From: Tildeniella torsiva UHER 1998/13D
Lineage (GTDB): Bacteria > Cyanobacteriota > Cyanobacteriia > Phormidesmidales > Phormidesmidaceae
Assembly (NCBI GenBank): GCA_019358835.1
Contig: JAHHIH010000003.1
Coordinates: 186,001 to 250,000, forward strand
DNA length: 64,000 nucleotides
Direction of reading: 5' to 3'
Position numbers and translations under genes: made by a program. Of this stretch, positions 46,600 through 55,867 are shown in pieces (position 1 is the stretch's first letter; each line of letters begins with the position of its first letter). The notes under the pieces were generated by a model, which did no database searches, was not told the DNA's origin, and saw only the letters and a program-made list of their open reading frames with translations.

Positions 46600-46665
46600 T
46601 AGCGCCGCAGGGCTGAGCCGCTACAATCTAGGCACTGCTGGGGTAGGTGTCGATCCGTAGGGCCC

Positions 46666-49600
46666 ATGATTACTAAGGCGTTTGCAAAGAGTCTGCCCCG
46701 ATGGGGTTGGCTAGGGCTGGGGTTAGGGCTGCTCACCCTGCTCTTTTTAGATGCGATTATCAATCTTCAGGCCGAGCGACTTTGGTTTGAGGAGGTCAAC
46801 TACCTAGCGGTATTTTGGCTGCGGCTTAGGTCGCAGCTGCTGCTCGGCATTATTCCTATTCTGTGCACCCTGGGGTTTACCTGGGGCAATTTGACCCTGG
46901 CCGATCGCGCTCAACTGATAGAGAAACCAGGCGATCGCCGCGACCAGACCAGCAGTTTGGGTCTGAGCGCGCTGCTGCTGCTCGGGATCACCCTGAGCTT
47001 TTTGCTGGGCTTACAGCTAATTTATCAGGGGCAAATCGCTGGCGATTTTTGGCAGCAGACCACTACCCTCTACGACTCCACCACGCCCCTGGCCCTGTGG
47101 CCTAAGCTCCAGCTCTTCACGGTTGTTGGGCAAATTTTCATCACCCAACCCTGGCTGCTGATTGCCCTCGGCATTAGCACCGTGGCCTTTTTGCTCTATC
47201 CTCGGCAGCTCGGGCGACTGGCGGCCATGCTCATGAGCCTTGGCTATGGGCTGATTTTGGCCAAGCAGTGGCCCGCCGTACTGCTTTCCCTTGACCCACT
47301 GCCCTACGGCCAGACAGAGCCCATCTTCAACCGCGACATTGCCTTTTATATTTTTCGGCTGCCGGTGCTGCGCCTGCTTGAATTTTGGGTGTTAGGCGGA
47401 CTGTTTTTTACCCTGGTCAGCGTATATCTGGTCTACCTACTGAGAGACAACACCCTCAGTCAAGGGCGATTCTATGGCTTTTCAACCGCTCAGCAGCAGC
47501 ACCTCTACAGCCTGGCCGGGCTGCTGTTTTTGGCCACCAGCGTTAGCCACTGGCTGGGGCGCTACGACATACTCTACTCCCGAGAAGGGGTGGTGTATGG
47601 CGCGGGCTACACCCACGTCAATGTGGTGCTGCCCGCCAACTGGCTGCTGTCGATGTTCGCCCTGGGGTTAGGGCTGGTCTTTTTAAGCCGAGGGCTGCTG
47701 TGGACTCCAACCTACGTCAATCCCATGCGCAAAATGCCCCCGGCGGGTGCCGCCAAAGCTCCCCTAGAATGGTGGGCGGGCATGGGGCGCACCAGTCTGC
47801 TGATCAAAGGGATCTGCGGCTACCTGGTATTGACCCTGCTGGGCCTAGTAATAGCGCCTGTCATAGTGCAGCGGCTGGTGGTGCAGCCCAACGAACTCCA
47901 GCGCGAACGCCCTTTCATTACCAATTCTATCGCTCTCACCCGCGCCGCCTTTGACCTAGAGGCCATCGAGTCAGAGCCCTTTGACCCCAGCGGTGACCTC
48001 AATGCTGAAGACCTGGAGCAAAACGACCTCACCCTCGAAAACATTCGCCTCTGGGACCCCAGACCGCTGCTGGACAGCAACCGTCAGCTTCAGCAAATTC
48101 GTCTGTACTACGAATTTAAGGATGCCGATTTCGATCGCTACAGCATCCTAAACCAGCAGCGCCGCTCAGAGCGCCGCCAGGTGATGATCTCGGCGCGGGA
48201 ACTCAACTACGAGCGGGTGCCCGACATTGCCAAAACCTGGGTAAACGAGCACCTGGTCTATACCCACGGCTACGGCTTTACCCTCAGCCCGGTGAATACT
48301 GCTGGCCCCGATGGGCTACCCACCTACTTTGTCAGCGGCATTAACAACCTGCCCAGCAGCGATGAGGTGCGCCAGAGCATTCCCATTGGGGAGCCGCGCC
48401 TGTATTTTGGCGAGCTGACCGACACCTACGTCATGACCAACACCCAGCTGCTGGAACTCGACTACCCCAGCGGCAACGAAAATATCTACACCACCTACCT
48501 GGGCCGGGGCGGCATCAACCTGGAGAGCCTCTGGCGGCGGCTGTTGTTTGCCCGCTACCTGCTCGACTGGCGCATGCTGTTTACCGAAGACTTTACCGCC
48601 GATACGCGACTCCTGTTTCGCCGCAATATTGCCGATCGCGTGCGGGCGATCGCCCCTTTTCTGCGCTTTGACACCGATCCCTACCTGGTCGCCGCTGACA
48701 TCGGCAACGCCTCGCGGCAGTGGGGCACTGGCGCGGCCCACGGCAGTCGCCCGCCAAGCAAGGTCAGCTTTGAGGGGTTTCGCGATCGCGACCCCAATCT
48801 CACCGTCGAAAGCTACGATTCCCAAGAAACCGAAAGCTATCTTTACTGGGTAATCGACGCCTACACCGTCAGCGGTCGCTACCCCTACTCTGACCCCGAC
48901 AACAACGACTTCAACTACATCCGCAACTCAGTCAAGGTGGTGGTTGACGCCTACAACGGGGCGATCAGCTTCTTTGTAGCTGACCCCAACGACCCGATTA
49001 TTCAAACCTGGGAGCGGCTGTTACCTACCATGTTTGAGCCCCTAGAGGCCATGCCCGACAGTCTGCGCACCCACATTCGCTACCCGCAGGATCTGTTCTC
49101 GGTGCAGGCCAACTCGCTGATGACTTACCACATGACCGACCCTCAGGTGTTTTACAACCGAGAAGACCAGTGGCGTGCGCCCAACGAAATCTATGCGAAC
49201 GAGGCCCAGCAGGTCGATCCCTACTACCTGATTATGAAGCTGCCCCAGGAAGACACCGAGGAGTTTGTGCTGCTGCGGCTGTTTACCCCTGACCAGCGCA
49301 ACAACCTAATTGCCTGGCTGGCGGCGAGATCAGACGGCGATCGCTACGGGCTGCGGCTGCTCTACCGCTTTCCCAAGCAAGAGCTGGTGTTTGGCCCCGA
49401 GCAGATCGAGGCCCGCATCAACCAAGACCCCGAAATTTCCCAGCGCATCTCCCTCTGGGACACCCAGGGATCCCAGGCCCAGCAGGGCAATTTACTGGTG
49501 ATACCCATTGAGCAGTCGCTGATTTATGCAGAGCCACTGTACTTAGTCGCTGAACAAAACCAGCTACCCACCTTAGCCCGGGTCATTTTGGTCTACAAAA

Positions 49601-49806
49601 ACCGCATTGCCATGGCTCCCACGCTACAAGCGGTGCTGTCGGCGGTGTTTTTAGAAGAACCTGAGCCTACGGCCCCAATTTTGCGCGAGTTGGGGACTGA
49701 GCCACCCGAAACCAACCAGCTGCCGCAACCGCTGCCAGGCATAGATACCCCCACCGGAGCACCAGCTGAAGGGGGCCTGCTAGAAGGACTTCCGACGGGG
49801 GAGTGA
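46666..49806 (+). CDS. UPF0182 family large membrane protein
   Basis: A 1046-residue protein of the UPF0182/COG1615 family. The N-terminal 400 residues have seven or so membrane helices (LGLGLGLLTLLFLDAIIN, RDIAFYIFRLPVLRLLEFWV, GLLFLATSVSHWLGRYDILYS), then a long outward domain (about 410-950) with YTHGYGFTLSPVN, TFVVDAYNG-like segments (VKVVVDAYNGAISFFVAD) and a Pro/Glu-rich tail. The role is not known; the family is found in cyanobacteria and actinobacteria. Confidence 0.92.
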   Translation: MITKAFAKSLPRWGWLGLGLGLLTLLFLDAIINLQAERLWFEEVNYLAVFWLRLRSQLLLGIIPILCTLGFTWGNLTLADRAQLIEKPGDRRDQTSSLGLSALLLLGITLSFLLGLQLIYQGQIAGDFWQQTTTLYDSTTPLALWPKLQLFTVVGQIFITQPWLLIALGISTVAFLLYPRQLGRLAAMLMSLGYGLILAKQWPAVLLSLDPLPYGQTEPIFNRDIAFYIFRLPVLRLLEFWVLGGLFFTLVSVYLVYLLRDNTLSQGRFYGFSTAQQQHLYSLAGLLFLATSVSHWLGRYDILYSREGVVYGAGYTHVNVVLPANWLLSMFALGLGLVFLSRGLLWTPTYVNPMRKMPPAGAAKAPLEWWAGMGRTSLLIKGICGYLVLTLLGLVIAPVIVQRLVVQPNELQRERPFITNSIALTRAAFDLEAIESEPFDPSGDLNAEDLEQNDLTLENIRLWDPRPLLDSNRQLQQIRLYYEFKDADFDRYSILNQQRRSERRQVMISARELNYERVPDIAKTWVNEHLVYTHGYGFTLSPVNTAGPDGLPTYFVSGINNLPSSDEVRQSIPIGEPRLYFGELTDTYVMTNTQLLELDYPSGNENIYTTYLGRGGINLESLWRRLLFARYLLDWRMLFTEDFTADTRLLFRRNIADRVRAIAPFLRFDTDPYLVAADIGNASRQWGTGAAHGSRPPSKVSFEGFRDRDPNLTVESYDSQETESYLYWVIDAYTVSGRYPYSDPDNNDFNYIRNSVKVVVDAYNGAISFFVADPNDPIIQTWERLLPTMFEPLEAMPDSLRTHIRYPQDLFSVQANSLMTYHMTDPQVFYNREDQWRAPNEIYANEAQQVDPYYLIMKLPQEDTEEFVLLRLFTPDQRNNLIAWLAARSDGDRYGLRLLYRFPKQELVFGPEQIEARINQDPEISQRISLWDTQGSQAQQGNLLVIPIEQSLIYAEPLYLVAEQNQLPTLARVILVYKNRIAMAPTLQAVLSAVFLEEPEPTAPILRELGTEPPETNQLPQPLPGIDTPTGAPAEGGLLEGLPTGE

Positions 49807-49810
49807 TCGT

Positions 49811-50320
49811 CTAGGGGCGATCTAGAAACTGTGACAGCAGCTCCTTGGCCGGTTCAACCATGGCCCAGGTGCCGTCGGCCTGGCGGCGCAGGGTGGCAAA
49901 GGCCACAGTATTACCGCTGCCAATTGGGTCGCCCTGGGATAGATCGCCCAGCTTCACCTGGCGCAGCCCGCAGAGGCGAAACAGGTAGGCGGGCACGTCG
50001 GGGCTCGACAGAATCACGCACTGATCGGCGTTGCCCTCGGCAGGCTGCACCTGACCGTCAAAGGGCATAAACACCCGATTGCCCTGAATATCAACCGTGA
50101 TGTCGCCCAGTCCGCTCTGCACCGAGTAGCCAGCCAGGCGATCGCCGGGTTGCAGCGCCCACTTTTGGTGCAGAGTGATGTTGCGCGGGCCAGGGGCCGG
50201 GCCAGAGCCAGAGCAAGCCCCGGTCAGCAGCACGAGGGCCAGAGCCAGCCCCTGCCAAGGCCGCCATCGCGATCGCGGGTCGCCGTCTATCCCCATCCCT
50301 AGACCTGTCTGTGCACCCAT
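49811..50320 (-). CDS. Conserved lipoprotein, function unknown
   Basis: A 169-residue protein with an N-terminal hydrophobic segment ending in the lipobox LLTGAC (Cys36). The mature part has GDRLAGYSVQSGLGDITVDI, FMPFDGQVQP and LSQGDPIGSGNTVAFATLRR, a beta-rich domain that recalls M23-like or biotinyl-lipoyl folds. The start could also be the ATG at 50296, which gives a more usual signal length. Its stop lies four bp from the UPF0182 stop, in convergence. Confidence 0.75.
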   Translation of the reverse strand: MGAQTGLGMGIDGDPRSRWRPWQGLALALVLLTGACSGSGPAPGPRNITLHQKWALQPGDRLAGYSVQSGLGDITVDIQGNRVFMPFDGQVQPAEGNADQCVILSSPDVPAYLFRLCGLRQVKLGDLSQGDPIGSGNTVAFATLRRQADGTWAMVEPAKELLSQFLDRP

Positions 50321-50465
50321 TTACCGCCAGCCATAAATACACCTGAACTTTAGTTCATCCATACTGAATTATGCCATGATTTTTTGGGGACGGACGGGGG
50401 CATGGCCCGATCGCGTCTGGAGCAGGTCAAGGCGCTAGGATATTAGGGCCATTCGGAGGCCCACC

Positions 50466-51404
50466 GTGTTTTTTAGCGTCGTTACCCCCACCTACAATCG
50501 CCAGTCCATTCTGGAGAAGTGCCTGCGTGCCTTAGAACAGCAGAGATTTGATCCGGCGCTGATCACCGACTATGAGCTAGTCGTGGTAGACGACGGTTCC
50601 ACCGATGGCACCATTGAGTGGCTGCAAGCCAGTGCTGCCGAGTTTCCCCACGTGCGGCTGGTACAGCGCCATCACCAGGGGGCGGCAGCGGCTCGCAACT
50701 ACGGGGTACAGGTGGCCCAGGGCGACACCATTGTCTTTGTCGATAGCGACGTGATTATGCCGCCGGGCAGCTTCCAGGCCCACGCCCAGGCCCTCGCCGA
50801 TGCCTACCAGCGCTTGGGGGACGATCGCGTGTTTACCGCCGGTCGTTTGGTGAATACCAGCAACTTTGAGCAGCCCACTGCCGAGCCCGCCAAGGTCACA
50901 GATTTCTCCAACGCCTTTTTTGATACGGCTAACCTGGCGATCGCCCGGCACTGGCTGCTGACCGCTGGCCTGTTCGACACCGAATTTAGCCAGTACGGCT
51001 GGGAGGATTTAGAACTGGGGGTACGGCTCAAAAACCTGGGTATCACCATGGTCAAAGTGCCCGAAGCCCTAGGCTACCATTACCATCCCCCCTTCTCCCT
51101 CGATCAAATTCCCAAGATGATCGACCAGGAAATTCAGCGGGGCCGCATGGGGGCAATTTTCTACAAAAAGCACCCCACCCGCGAGGTGCGGATGATGATT
51201 CAAATGACCCCCCTCCATCAGGTGCTCTGGGGCGTGCTCACCGCAGGCGGGCGGCTGAACGAGCGCACCATGGCCCCCCTGCTGCGCTGGCTGATTGCCC
51301 AAGGCAAGCCCCAGGTAGCCCTAGAACTTGCCCGGATATTCCTCAACTGGTACACGGTACAGGGGGTGTATGCCGCCTATAGTGAACTTCAACAGCAGGG
51401 GTGA
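50466..51404 (+). CDS. Glycosyltransferase family 2
   Basis: A 312-residue GT-A enzyme: FFSVVTPTYNRQSILEKCLRAL, VVDDGSTDGTIEWLQ, GAAAARNYGVQVAQGDTIVFVDSDVIMPP (DxD), and a late WEDLELGVRLKNLG with the ED motif. The start is GTG, six bases after GGAGG. The sugar donor is unknown; it may act in cell-surface glycan synthesis. Confidence 0.92.
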   Translation: MFFSVVTPTYNRQSILEKCLRALEQQRFDPALITDYELVVVDDGSTDGTIEWLQASAAEFPHVRLVQRHHQGAAAARNYGVQVAQGDTIVFVDSDVIMPPGSFQAHAQALADAYQRLGDDRVFTAGRLVNTSNFEQPTAEPAKVTDFSNAFFDTANLAIARHWLLTAGLFDTEFSQYGWEDLELGVRLKNLGITMVKVPEALGYHYHPPFSLDQIPKMIDQEIQRGRMGAIFYKKHPTREVRMMIQMTPLHQVLWGVLTAGGRLNERTMAPLLRWLIAQGKPQVALELARIFLNWYTVQGVYAAYSELQQQG

Positions 51405-51470
51405 GTAGGGGTAGGGAGTAGATGGGTAGGGGGTGCAAGACAGCCTTACACCCCACTAAAACCTGGATCT

Positions 51471-51677
51471 CTACATCAGCCACATTTCAGCAGCACTGGC
51501 GATCGCCATGGCCAGCATACCAACCGCCAGGTATTGCAGCAGGGGCGGTCTAGCCTGCCGCTGGCGCTCAGTAGAGCGCAGAGCACCGTAGATGTGAGGC
51601 GCTCCGATCAGAAAAAAGAACAGGTGGAGGATGTCGACCTTCCGCCGCTCCAGCGTGAAATCGGATTGGGGGTTCAT
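51471..51677 (-). CDS. Small membrane protein, function unknown
   Basis: A 68-residue protein: acidic/basic N-terminus NPQSDFTLERRKVD, then LHLFFFLIGAPHIYGALRSTER and a second hydrophobic stretch (LLQYLAVGMLAMAIASAAEMWLM). The ATG at 51677 is chosen because AAAGGAG precedes it by eight bases; the frame extends to 51746. No family recognised. Confidence 0.7.
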   Translation of the reverse strand: MNPQSDFTLERRKVDILHLFFFLIGAPHIYGALRSTERQRQARPPLLQYLAVGMLAMAIASAAEMWLM

Positions 51678-51787
51678 CGGAAATTCTCCTTTGAGGTTGG
51701 CACTAAACGTTGGTCCGTCGTGACCAGGCACAATGTAACACAACATTAAAAAATCTTGTGTTGTCGCACAACATGATCATCTATGCC

Positions 51788-54700
51788 TTAGGTCTGAACT
51801 AACAGCGCAAAAAGTTCAGCCAACAAGTCATCTCGCTGGTGCCAGATGGCCAGTCCCTGGTGGGCGCGCCGCTGATAGTCGCGGAGGCAGGCGACGGCCT
51901 GGCTAAAGTAGGCATCGAGGTGGCCGTTGTAGCGCTTTTGGCGCTTCAGCAGCGCGCGCTGAGTGCGGGAGGTTTGCAGACTCTGGGCGTTGTGTAGGCT
52001 CGACAGCAGCGCGTCAATATCGGCTTCAAGGGTGGGGCGATCGCCCATGGGCACTAGCGACAACTGCAGCACCATACCGGCAACGGCAAAGAGTTTGCCC
52101 AGGTCAGCCACTTCGCCAATCCGCCGGGGGTACAGGTCACGAATGGCGTCGATATCGGGGGACGAAAAGGAGGGTTTTTGGCCATCGCGGTTAAAGGAGC
52201 GCGATAGGCGATAGATTCGCTGGCCATCAACGTGGTCTTTTTCTACCACGCCGCCCTCCTCTGCCATAGCCCAGGCGGTGTTGAGCAACCGGGTAGCGTG
52301 GATCAGCTTACTCTCCCAGTCAATGGTGGCTACTGGAGTATCGTTGGCATCAAACTCATGGGCCACGTTGCTGCCCAACATGAACAGGCCGCGGCTAAAA
52401 AACAGGTAGCAGGCGTTGGTGCCAAATAGGTAGATATTGCGCGTGGGGTGGTGGGGCGACACCTTGGGTAAATCTTTGGGATTGACTGCTAGCAGCGACA
52501 TATCAAGCACCAACAGGTCGGTGTCAGACTGGCTGAGCTGGGTGTACTGGCTGCCTCGCGTTTCGTAGATGGGTGGTATTTTTTCGATTCGATAGGCCCC
52601 AAATTCATCCAGGTTATTCCTGAGCAGACCGCTCTTTTCTTTGATTTGGTAGTAGCACTGGCGGCCGGTTTCGGCGTAGGTGATCAGGGCGTGGTTGCGC
52701 AGTTGTTTGGCCCAGGCAAAGCACTGGTTGGAGTCAAGCTGCCTGGGTAGGTTGCCGTTGCCCGGGGTGACTAAATTGAGCTTGCCGGGGTCGGCGTAGG
52801 CGGCCATCAGATAAATCCATGACTGCATGGCGGCAAAGCAGGCGTAGACCTCGCTGTCACCGTCGGCGGCGGCGTACAGCCGGGCTTTTTCGGCCAGGTA
52901 CAGCCGCCCCCAGTGAATTGAGGCTTCGGTGCGCTGCCGACCAGAAAAGCCCTCGGTGGGCAGGTCGTCGTCCTTGGGCACCCGCCGCGGAAAAAACAGC
53001 AGCAGCTTGGTGCGCAAAAAGGCTATCCGACCGAGCAGTAGATAGTGGGGGTTAAAGGTGCCCTGAGACACCTCGTTGAGCACCACATACTTTCTCAGGC
53101 GCAGACTGATGTGGCGCTGGGCCTGATCGAGGGTTTCCCAAGCCCGCTGCACCAAAATATCGCGGTTGACGTCGGCTTCACAGCCGGGCGGTAGGTAACG
53201 GGTATCGCCGTCGTCAGTGTCGTAGAGGTAATAGTAGTTAGCCAGGCAAAGCAAATAGCGAATCACCAGTGCCCCCGAGAACACCTCGAAGGGCTCAGTT
53301 TCGGGGCGAGTGTTCTCTAGCCCCTGTTCTACCAGGCGATCGAGAATGGCGAGTCGCCGCAGGTAAGGACGCGCCGGGCGGTACACTCCCTCATCCAGCA
53401 GGGCTTCGGCAATGGCCAGGCAGGCGTCGAAATAGATGTAGGGGTCGTTTTGCTGGAGCGGGGCATCGGCGGCTAGGCCAGAGGGCAGCAGATTTTGATG
53501 GATCATGCCGATCATGGCCAGGGAGGAAAAGGGATAGCCCTGGAGACAGGTCCAGGCGTCTTGCATGATCTGCGATCGCTCTACTCGTTGGCACAGCTGC
53601 TCAATGTACTGCTCTGGCCGCATACCCGCCTGGCGAATAGCCTGCAAACGCGCCTGGAGCGACGCCTGGGCTTGGGACAGCAAAAAATCAAAGCCGCAGT
53701 AGTCGCCGTGGCCAATGGGGTCGGCAAAGGAGAAATCTTCGTAGCGCCTAAAGTTGTCGTCTTGGCAGGCGTTGAGGGTTTGGCCCAGCAACTGACGGCG
53801 GCATAACTTGACCAGGCTGTGAGCCCACACGGGCGAGGCCACATTGTCGCGAATAATCACCTGGGTCGAGGTGACATCGTGGGCAATGGGAAAATAGTCG
53901 CGTAGACAGGGAATATCTTGCAGCAGCGCCTTATTGATTACCTTGATGACGTGGGAAAGGGCACCACCAATGCCCGTGCTGCTAATGCTAAAGTCGATGC
54001 GCCGCCGGTCTTGGCTGCCGAGCCGGTCGAGCACATCAGCAATTAGCGGCTGGTAGCCCTCGGGCACCTTGACGTAAAACTCAACCACTACCTGGGTGGC
54101 CTCCTGGGAGGCCAACTCGTAGTCACCGGGGCCGGGCAAGTCGGGGTAGCGGGTAAAGCCCACCTCTTGGTCGAGTTGACGTAGGGCCGGGTGCAGCAGC
54201 GCCGGGTAGGGGCCACCGCTCTGGGTGCCCAACCCCAGCTCTTTGTCGGCGAAGGGCAGCGGCCCCAGCGGGGCAAACGTAATGCGCTTGAGATATACCG
54301 GAAACTGATCGGTGAGCCGCTCATTGACCACAATGGTCTGGGCCAGCTTGGTGACAAAGGCCGGTTGCAAATAGTGGCAAATGTAGGCATCGACAATGGC
54401 CTTGCCCGAGCCTGAGAGCTGCTGATTGCCGCTGCGGGCCAGCAGGCGGCGCACCTCTCGCCGGGCCTTGAGAGTGAGCTCTCGCACGGTATCTTCTCGC
54501 CGCTGCATTCCGGCGTTGGCCAATCTGCTGGGGTCTTGGGGAGGCAAAAACTCCAGAGCTGTCCGCACGGTGTCGGTAATTAGCTCGTCAACGTCGTCTA
54601 GGTCAACCAGGGGCGGAGCGATCTGGGAAAAGTCGAGCCCCACGGCGGCTTTGTAGATTCGCAGCAGCATTTCGTGATTGTCTAGGCCACCTACGGTTTG

Positions 54701-55138
54701 CAAAATCAGCAGCGATCGCTGCAGCAGCGTCAGCCCGTCCCCCGAGGGCAGGTCGAGGCTTTCACGTTCGGCGGGGGTCAGCTCTACCAGCCGGTAGAGG
54801 GCAGTGAGCACATCCTCGGTGGTGAGCAGTCGGGTGTGGGGAAACTCAGCGTTTTGGTAGGCCGTGGCCAGGTTTTGGCGCAGGTTGCTCAACAGCTTAA
54901 CCACCTCGCCAGTAGTGGTGCGGCTCAGGCGGCTCAGCCTCTCTTGGCGTTCGGCGGGGGAGAGGCCGTCTTGCAGCAGTGGCGGCACCAGGCGGCGGAA
55001 TTCTTTTTTGCCCAGCAGGGCCTCAATGCCCTGGGCGTTGATTTCGCCACTGCCCTTCTGGGTGAAAGCCAAGCAGGCACAGAGATAAACGTAAAGGCGG
55101 TAGCTACGCTCATAGTCGGCCTGACTTGCGGAAGGCAT
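51788..55138 (-). CDS. Very large protein of unknown family
   Basis: A 1116-residue soluble, largely helical protein. I find no known motif: no signal peptide, no membrane helix, no nucleotide-binding loop. Visible blocks are ALLGKKEFRRLVPPLLQDGL near the N-terminus, DPIGHGDYCGFDFLLSQAQ (about residue 480), IYFDACLAIAEALLDEGVYRPARPYLRRLAILD with TPR/SEL1-like spacing, FNPHYLLLGRIAFLRTKLLLFF, and RNIYLFGTNACYLFFSRGLF. Codon use and HIP1 sites match the host. A bidirectional terminator lies upstream at 55301. Function cannot be assigned; it is probably restricted to cyanobacteria. Confidence 0.85.
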   Translation of the reverse strand: MPSASQADYERSYRLYVYLCACLAFTQKGSGEINAQGIEALLGKKEFRRLVPPLLQDGLSPAERQERLSRLSRTTTGEVVKLLSNLRQNLATAYQNAEFPHTRLLTTEDVLTALYRLVELTPAERESLDLPSGDGLTLLQRSLLILQTVGGLDNHEMLLRIYKAAVGLDFSQIAPPLVDLDDVDELITDTVRTALEFLPPQDPSRLANAGMQRREDTVRELTLKARREVRRLLARSGNQQLSGSGKAIVDAYICHYLQPAFVTKLAQTIVVNERLTDQFPVYLKRITFAPLGPLPFADKELGLGTQSGGPYPALLHPALRQLDQEVGFTRYPDLPGPGDYELASQEATQVVVEFYVKVPEGYQPLIADVLDRLGSQDRRRIDFSISSTGIGGALSHVIKVINKALLQDIPCLRDYFPIAHDVTSTQVIIRDNVASPVWAHSLVKLCRRQLLGQTLNACQDDNFRRYEDFSFADPIGHGDYCGFDFLLSQAQASLQARLQAIRQAGMRPEQYIEQLCQRVERSQIMQDAWTCLQGYPFSSLAMIGMIHQNLLPSGLAADAPLQQNDPYIYFDACLAIAEALLDEGVYRPARPYLRRLAILDRLVEQGLENTRPETEPFEVFSGALVIRYLLCLANYYYLYDTDDGDTRYLPPGCEADVNRDILVQRAWETLDQAQRHISLRLRKYVVLNEVSQGTFNPHYLLLGRIAFLRTKLLLFFPRRVPKDDDLPTEGFSGRQRTEASIHWGRLYLAEKARLYAAADGDSEVYACFAAMQSWIYLMAAYADPGKLNLVTPGNGNLPRQLDSNQCFAWAKQLRNHALITYAETGRQCYYQIKEKSGLLRNNLDEFGAYRIEKIPPIYETRGSQYTQLSQSDTDLLVLDMSLLAVNPKDLPKVSPHHPTRNIYLFGTNACYLFFSRGLFMLGSNVAHEFDANDTPVATIDWESKLIHATRLLNTAWAMAEEGGVVEKDHVDGQRIYRLSRSFNRDGQKPSFSSPDIDAIRDLYPRRIGEVADLGKLFAVAGMVLQLSLVPMGDRPTLEADIDALLSSLHNAQSLQTSRTQRALLKRQKRYNGHLDAYFSQAVACLRDYQRRAHQGLAIWHQRDDLLAELFALLVQT

Positions 55139-55300
55139 GTGGGGTTAAAAAAACTTTATTGCGTTTTCAGGAAAGTCTGACCCGTTGTAGCGCCTCTTCC
55201 CTTCACCAGATTGTCATGGTGTCTAACGGTGCTCGGTAGCTAGCACTACAAAAAAATCGCCCAATTCAGCAGCATTTCAGTTTTTGGTAAAAATAGATAC

Positions 55301-55332
55301 AAAAAAGGTGGGGTTTCAACCCCACCTTTTTT
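55301..55332. terminator. Bidirectional intrinsic terminator
   Basis: AAAAAAGGTGGGGTT and AACCCCACCTTTTTT are fully complementary around a two-base centre. The A and T runs permit termination on both strands. It stands in the 460 bp gap between the 1116-residue gene (starting at 55138, minus) and the zinc-ribbon gene (plus); which transcript it ends is unclear. Confidence 0.85.
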
Positions 55333-55470
55333 ATCTGCGAGACGCGATCCGTTGCCCGCCGCCTCGGTATACAGAATTCATCACTTCTAGAAAAATAAGG
55401 CCAGGGAACCCTGCATTAGGCCGCCGGCTCCCCTGACCGCTGAGCATCAGAACAGTGTTCCAATGTCTTT

Positions 55471-55504
55471 TAGAGACTACTTCAATTGCTTGAAATTGTC
55501 TCTA
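55471..55504 (+). promoter_or_regulatory. Leader hairpin upstream of the zinc-ribbon gene
   Basis: TAGAGAC (55471-55477) pairs with GTCTCTA (55498-55504), with an inner TTCAA/TTGAA helix (55481-55485 with 55490-55494) and a TTGC loop. The gene starts 95 bp later. Role unknown: 5' UTR element or chance hairpin. Confidence 0.35.
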
Positions 55505-55598
55505 GGCGCGATCGCCTCTTTACCAACTGTTTGTAAACCGGCGACGGTGAACATTGTCCTCTGGTGTGCGAAACCCTAAACACCCTAAGGAGGAAACC

Positions 55599-55814
55599 AT
55601 GTTGATCAACCATCCAGACAGCGCCCATCCCCAACACCCACACCACCTAGAATGCCCCCACTGTGGCCGCCATGCCGTGGTGACTAAGGCCGAGAGCCAC
55701 TACGTCTGCCTAAACTGCAGCTGGGAGCGCGACTTGACCAACGAATGGCCCCACGGCCTAGCGGAGGTGCTGTCGTTTGTGGTCACGGGCCTGCTGCTGT
55801 TACTGCTGCTGTAG
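55599..55814 (+). CDS. Zinc-ribbon membrane protein, small
   Basis: A 71-residue protein: His/Pro-rich N-terminus, a zinc ribbon ECPHCGRHAVVTKAESHYVC-LNC (two Cys pairs), then a C-terminal hydrophobic helix (LAEVLSFVVTGLLLLLLL). The ATG at 55599 is set by the strong ribosome site AAGGAGG just upstream; the longer frame from 55554 is unlikely. Tail-anchored membrane placement with a cytoplasmic zinc knuckle is inferred. Confidence 0.85.
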   Translation: MLINHPDSAHPQHPHHLECPHCGRHAVVTKAESHYVCLNCSWERDLTNEWPHGLAEVLSFVVTGLLLLLLL

Positions 55815-55836
55815 ACCCGCCGGATTTTCGGCTCAG

Positions 55837-55862
55837 GCCGCCCGATAGCGGGCGGCTTTTTC
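55837..55862 (+). terminator. Intrinsic terminator after the zinc-ribbon gene
   Basis: GCCGCCCG (55837-55844) pairs with CGGGCGGC (55849-55856), loop ATAG, followed by TTTTT. It starts 23 bp after the stop codon. Confidence 0.9.
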
Positions 55863-55867
55863 TTGCC

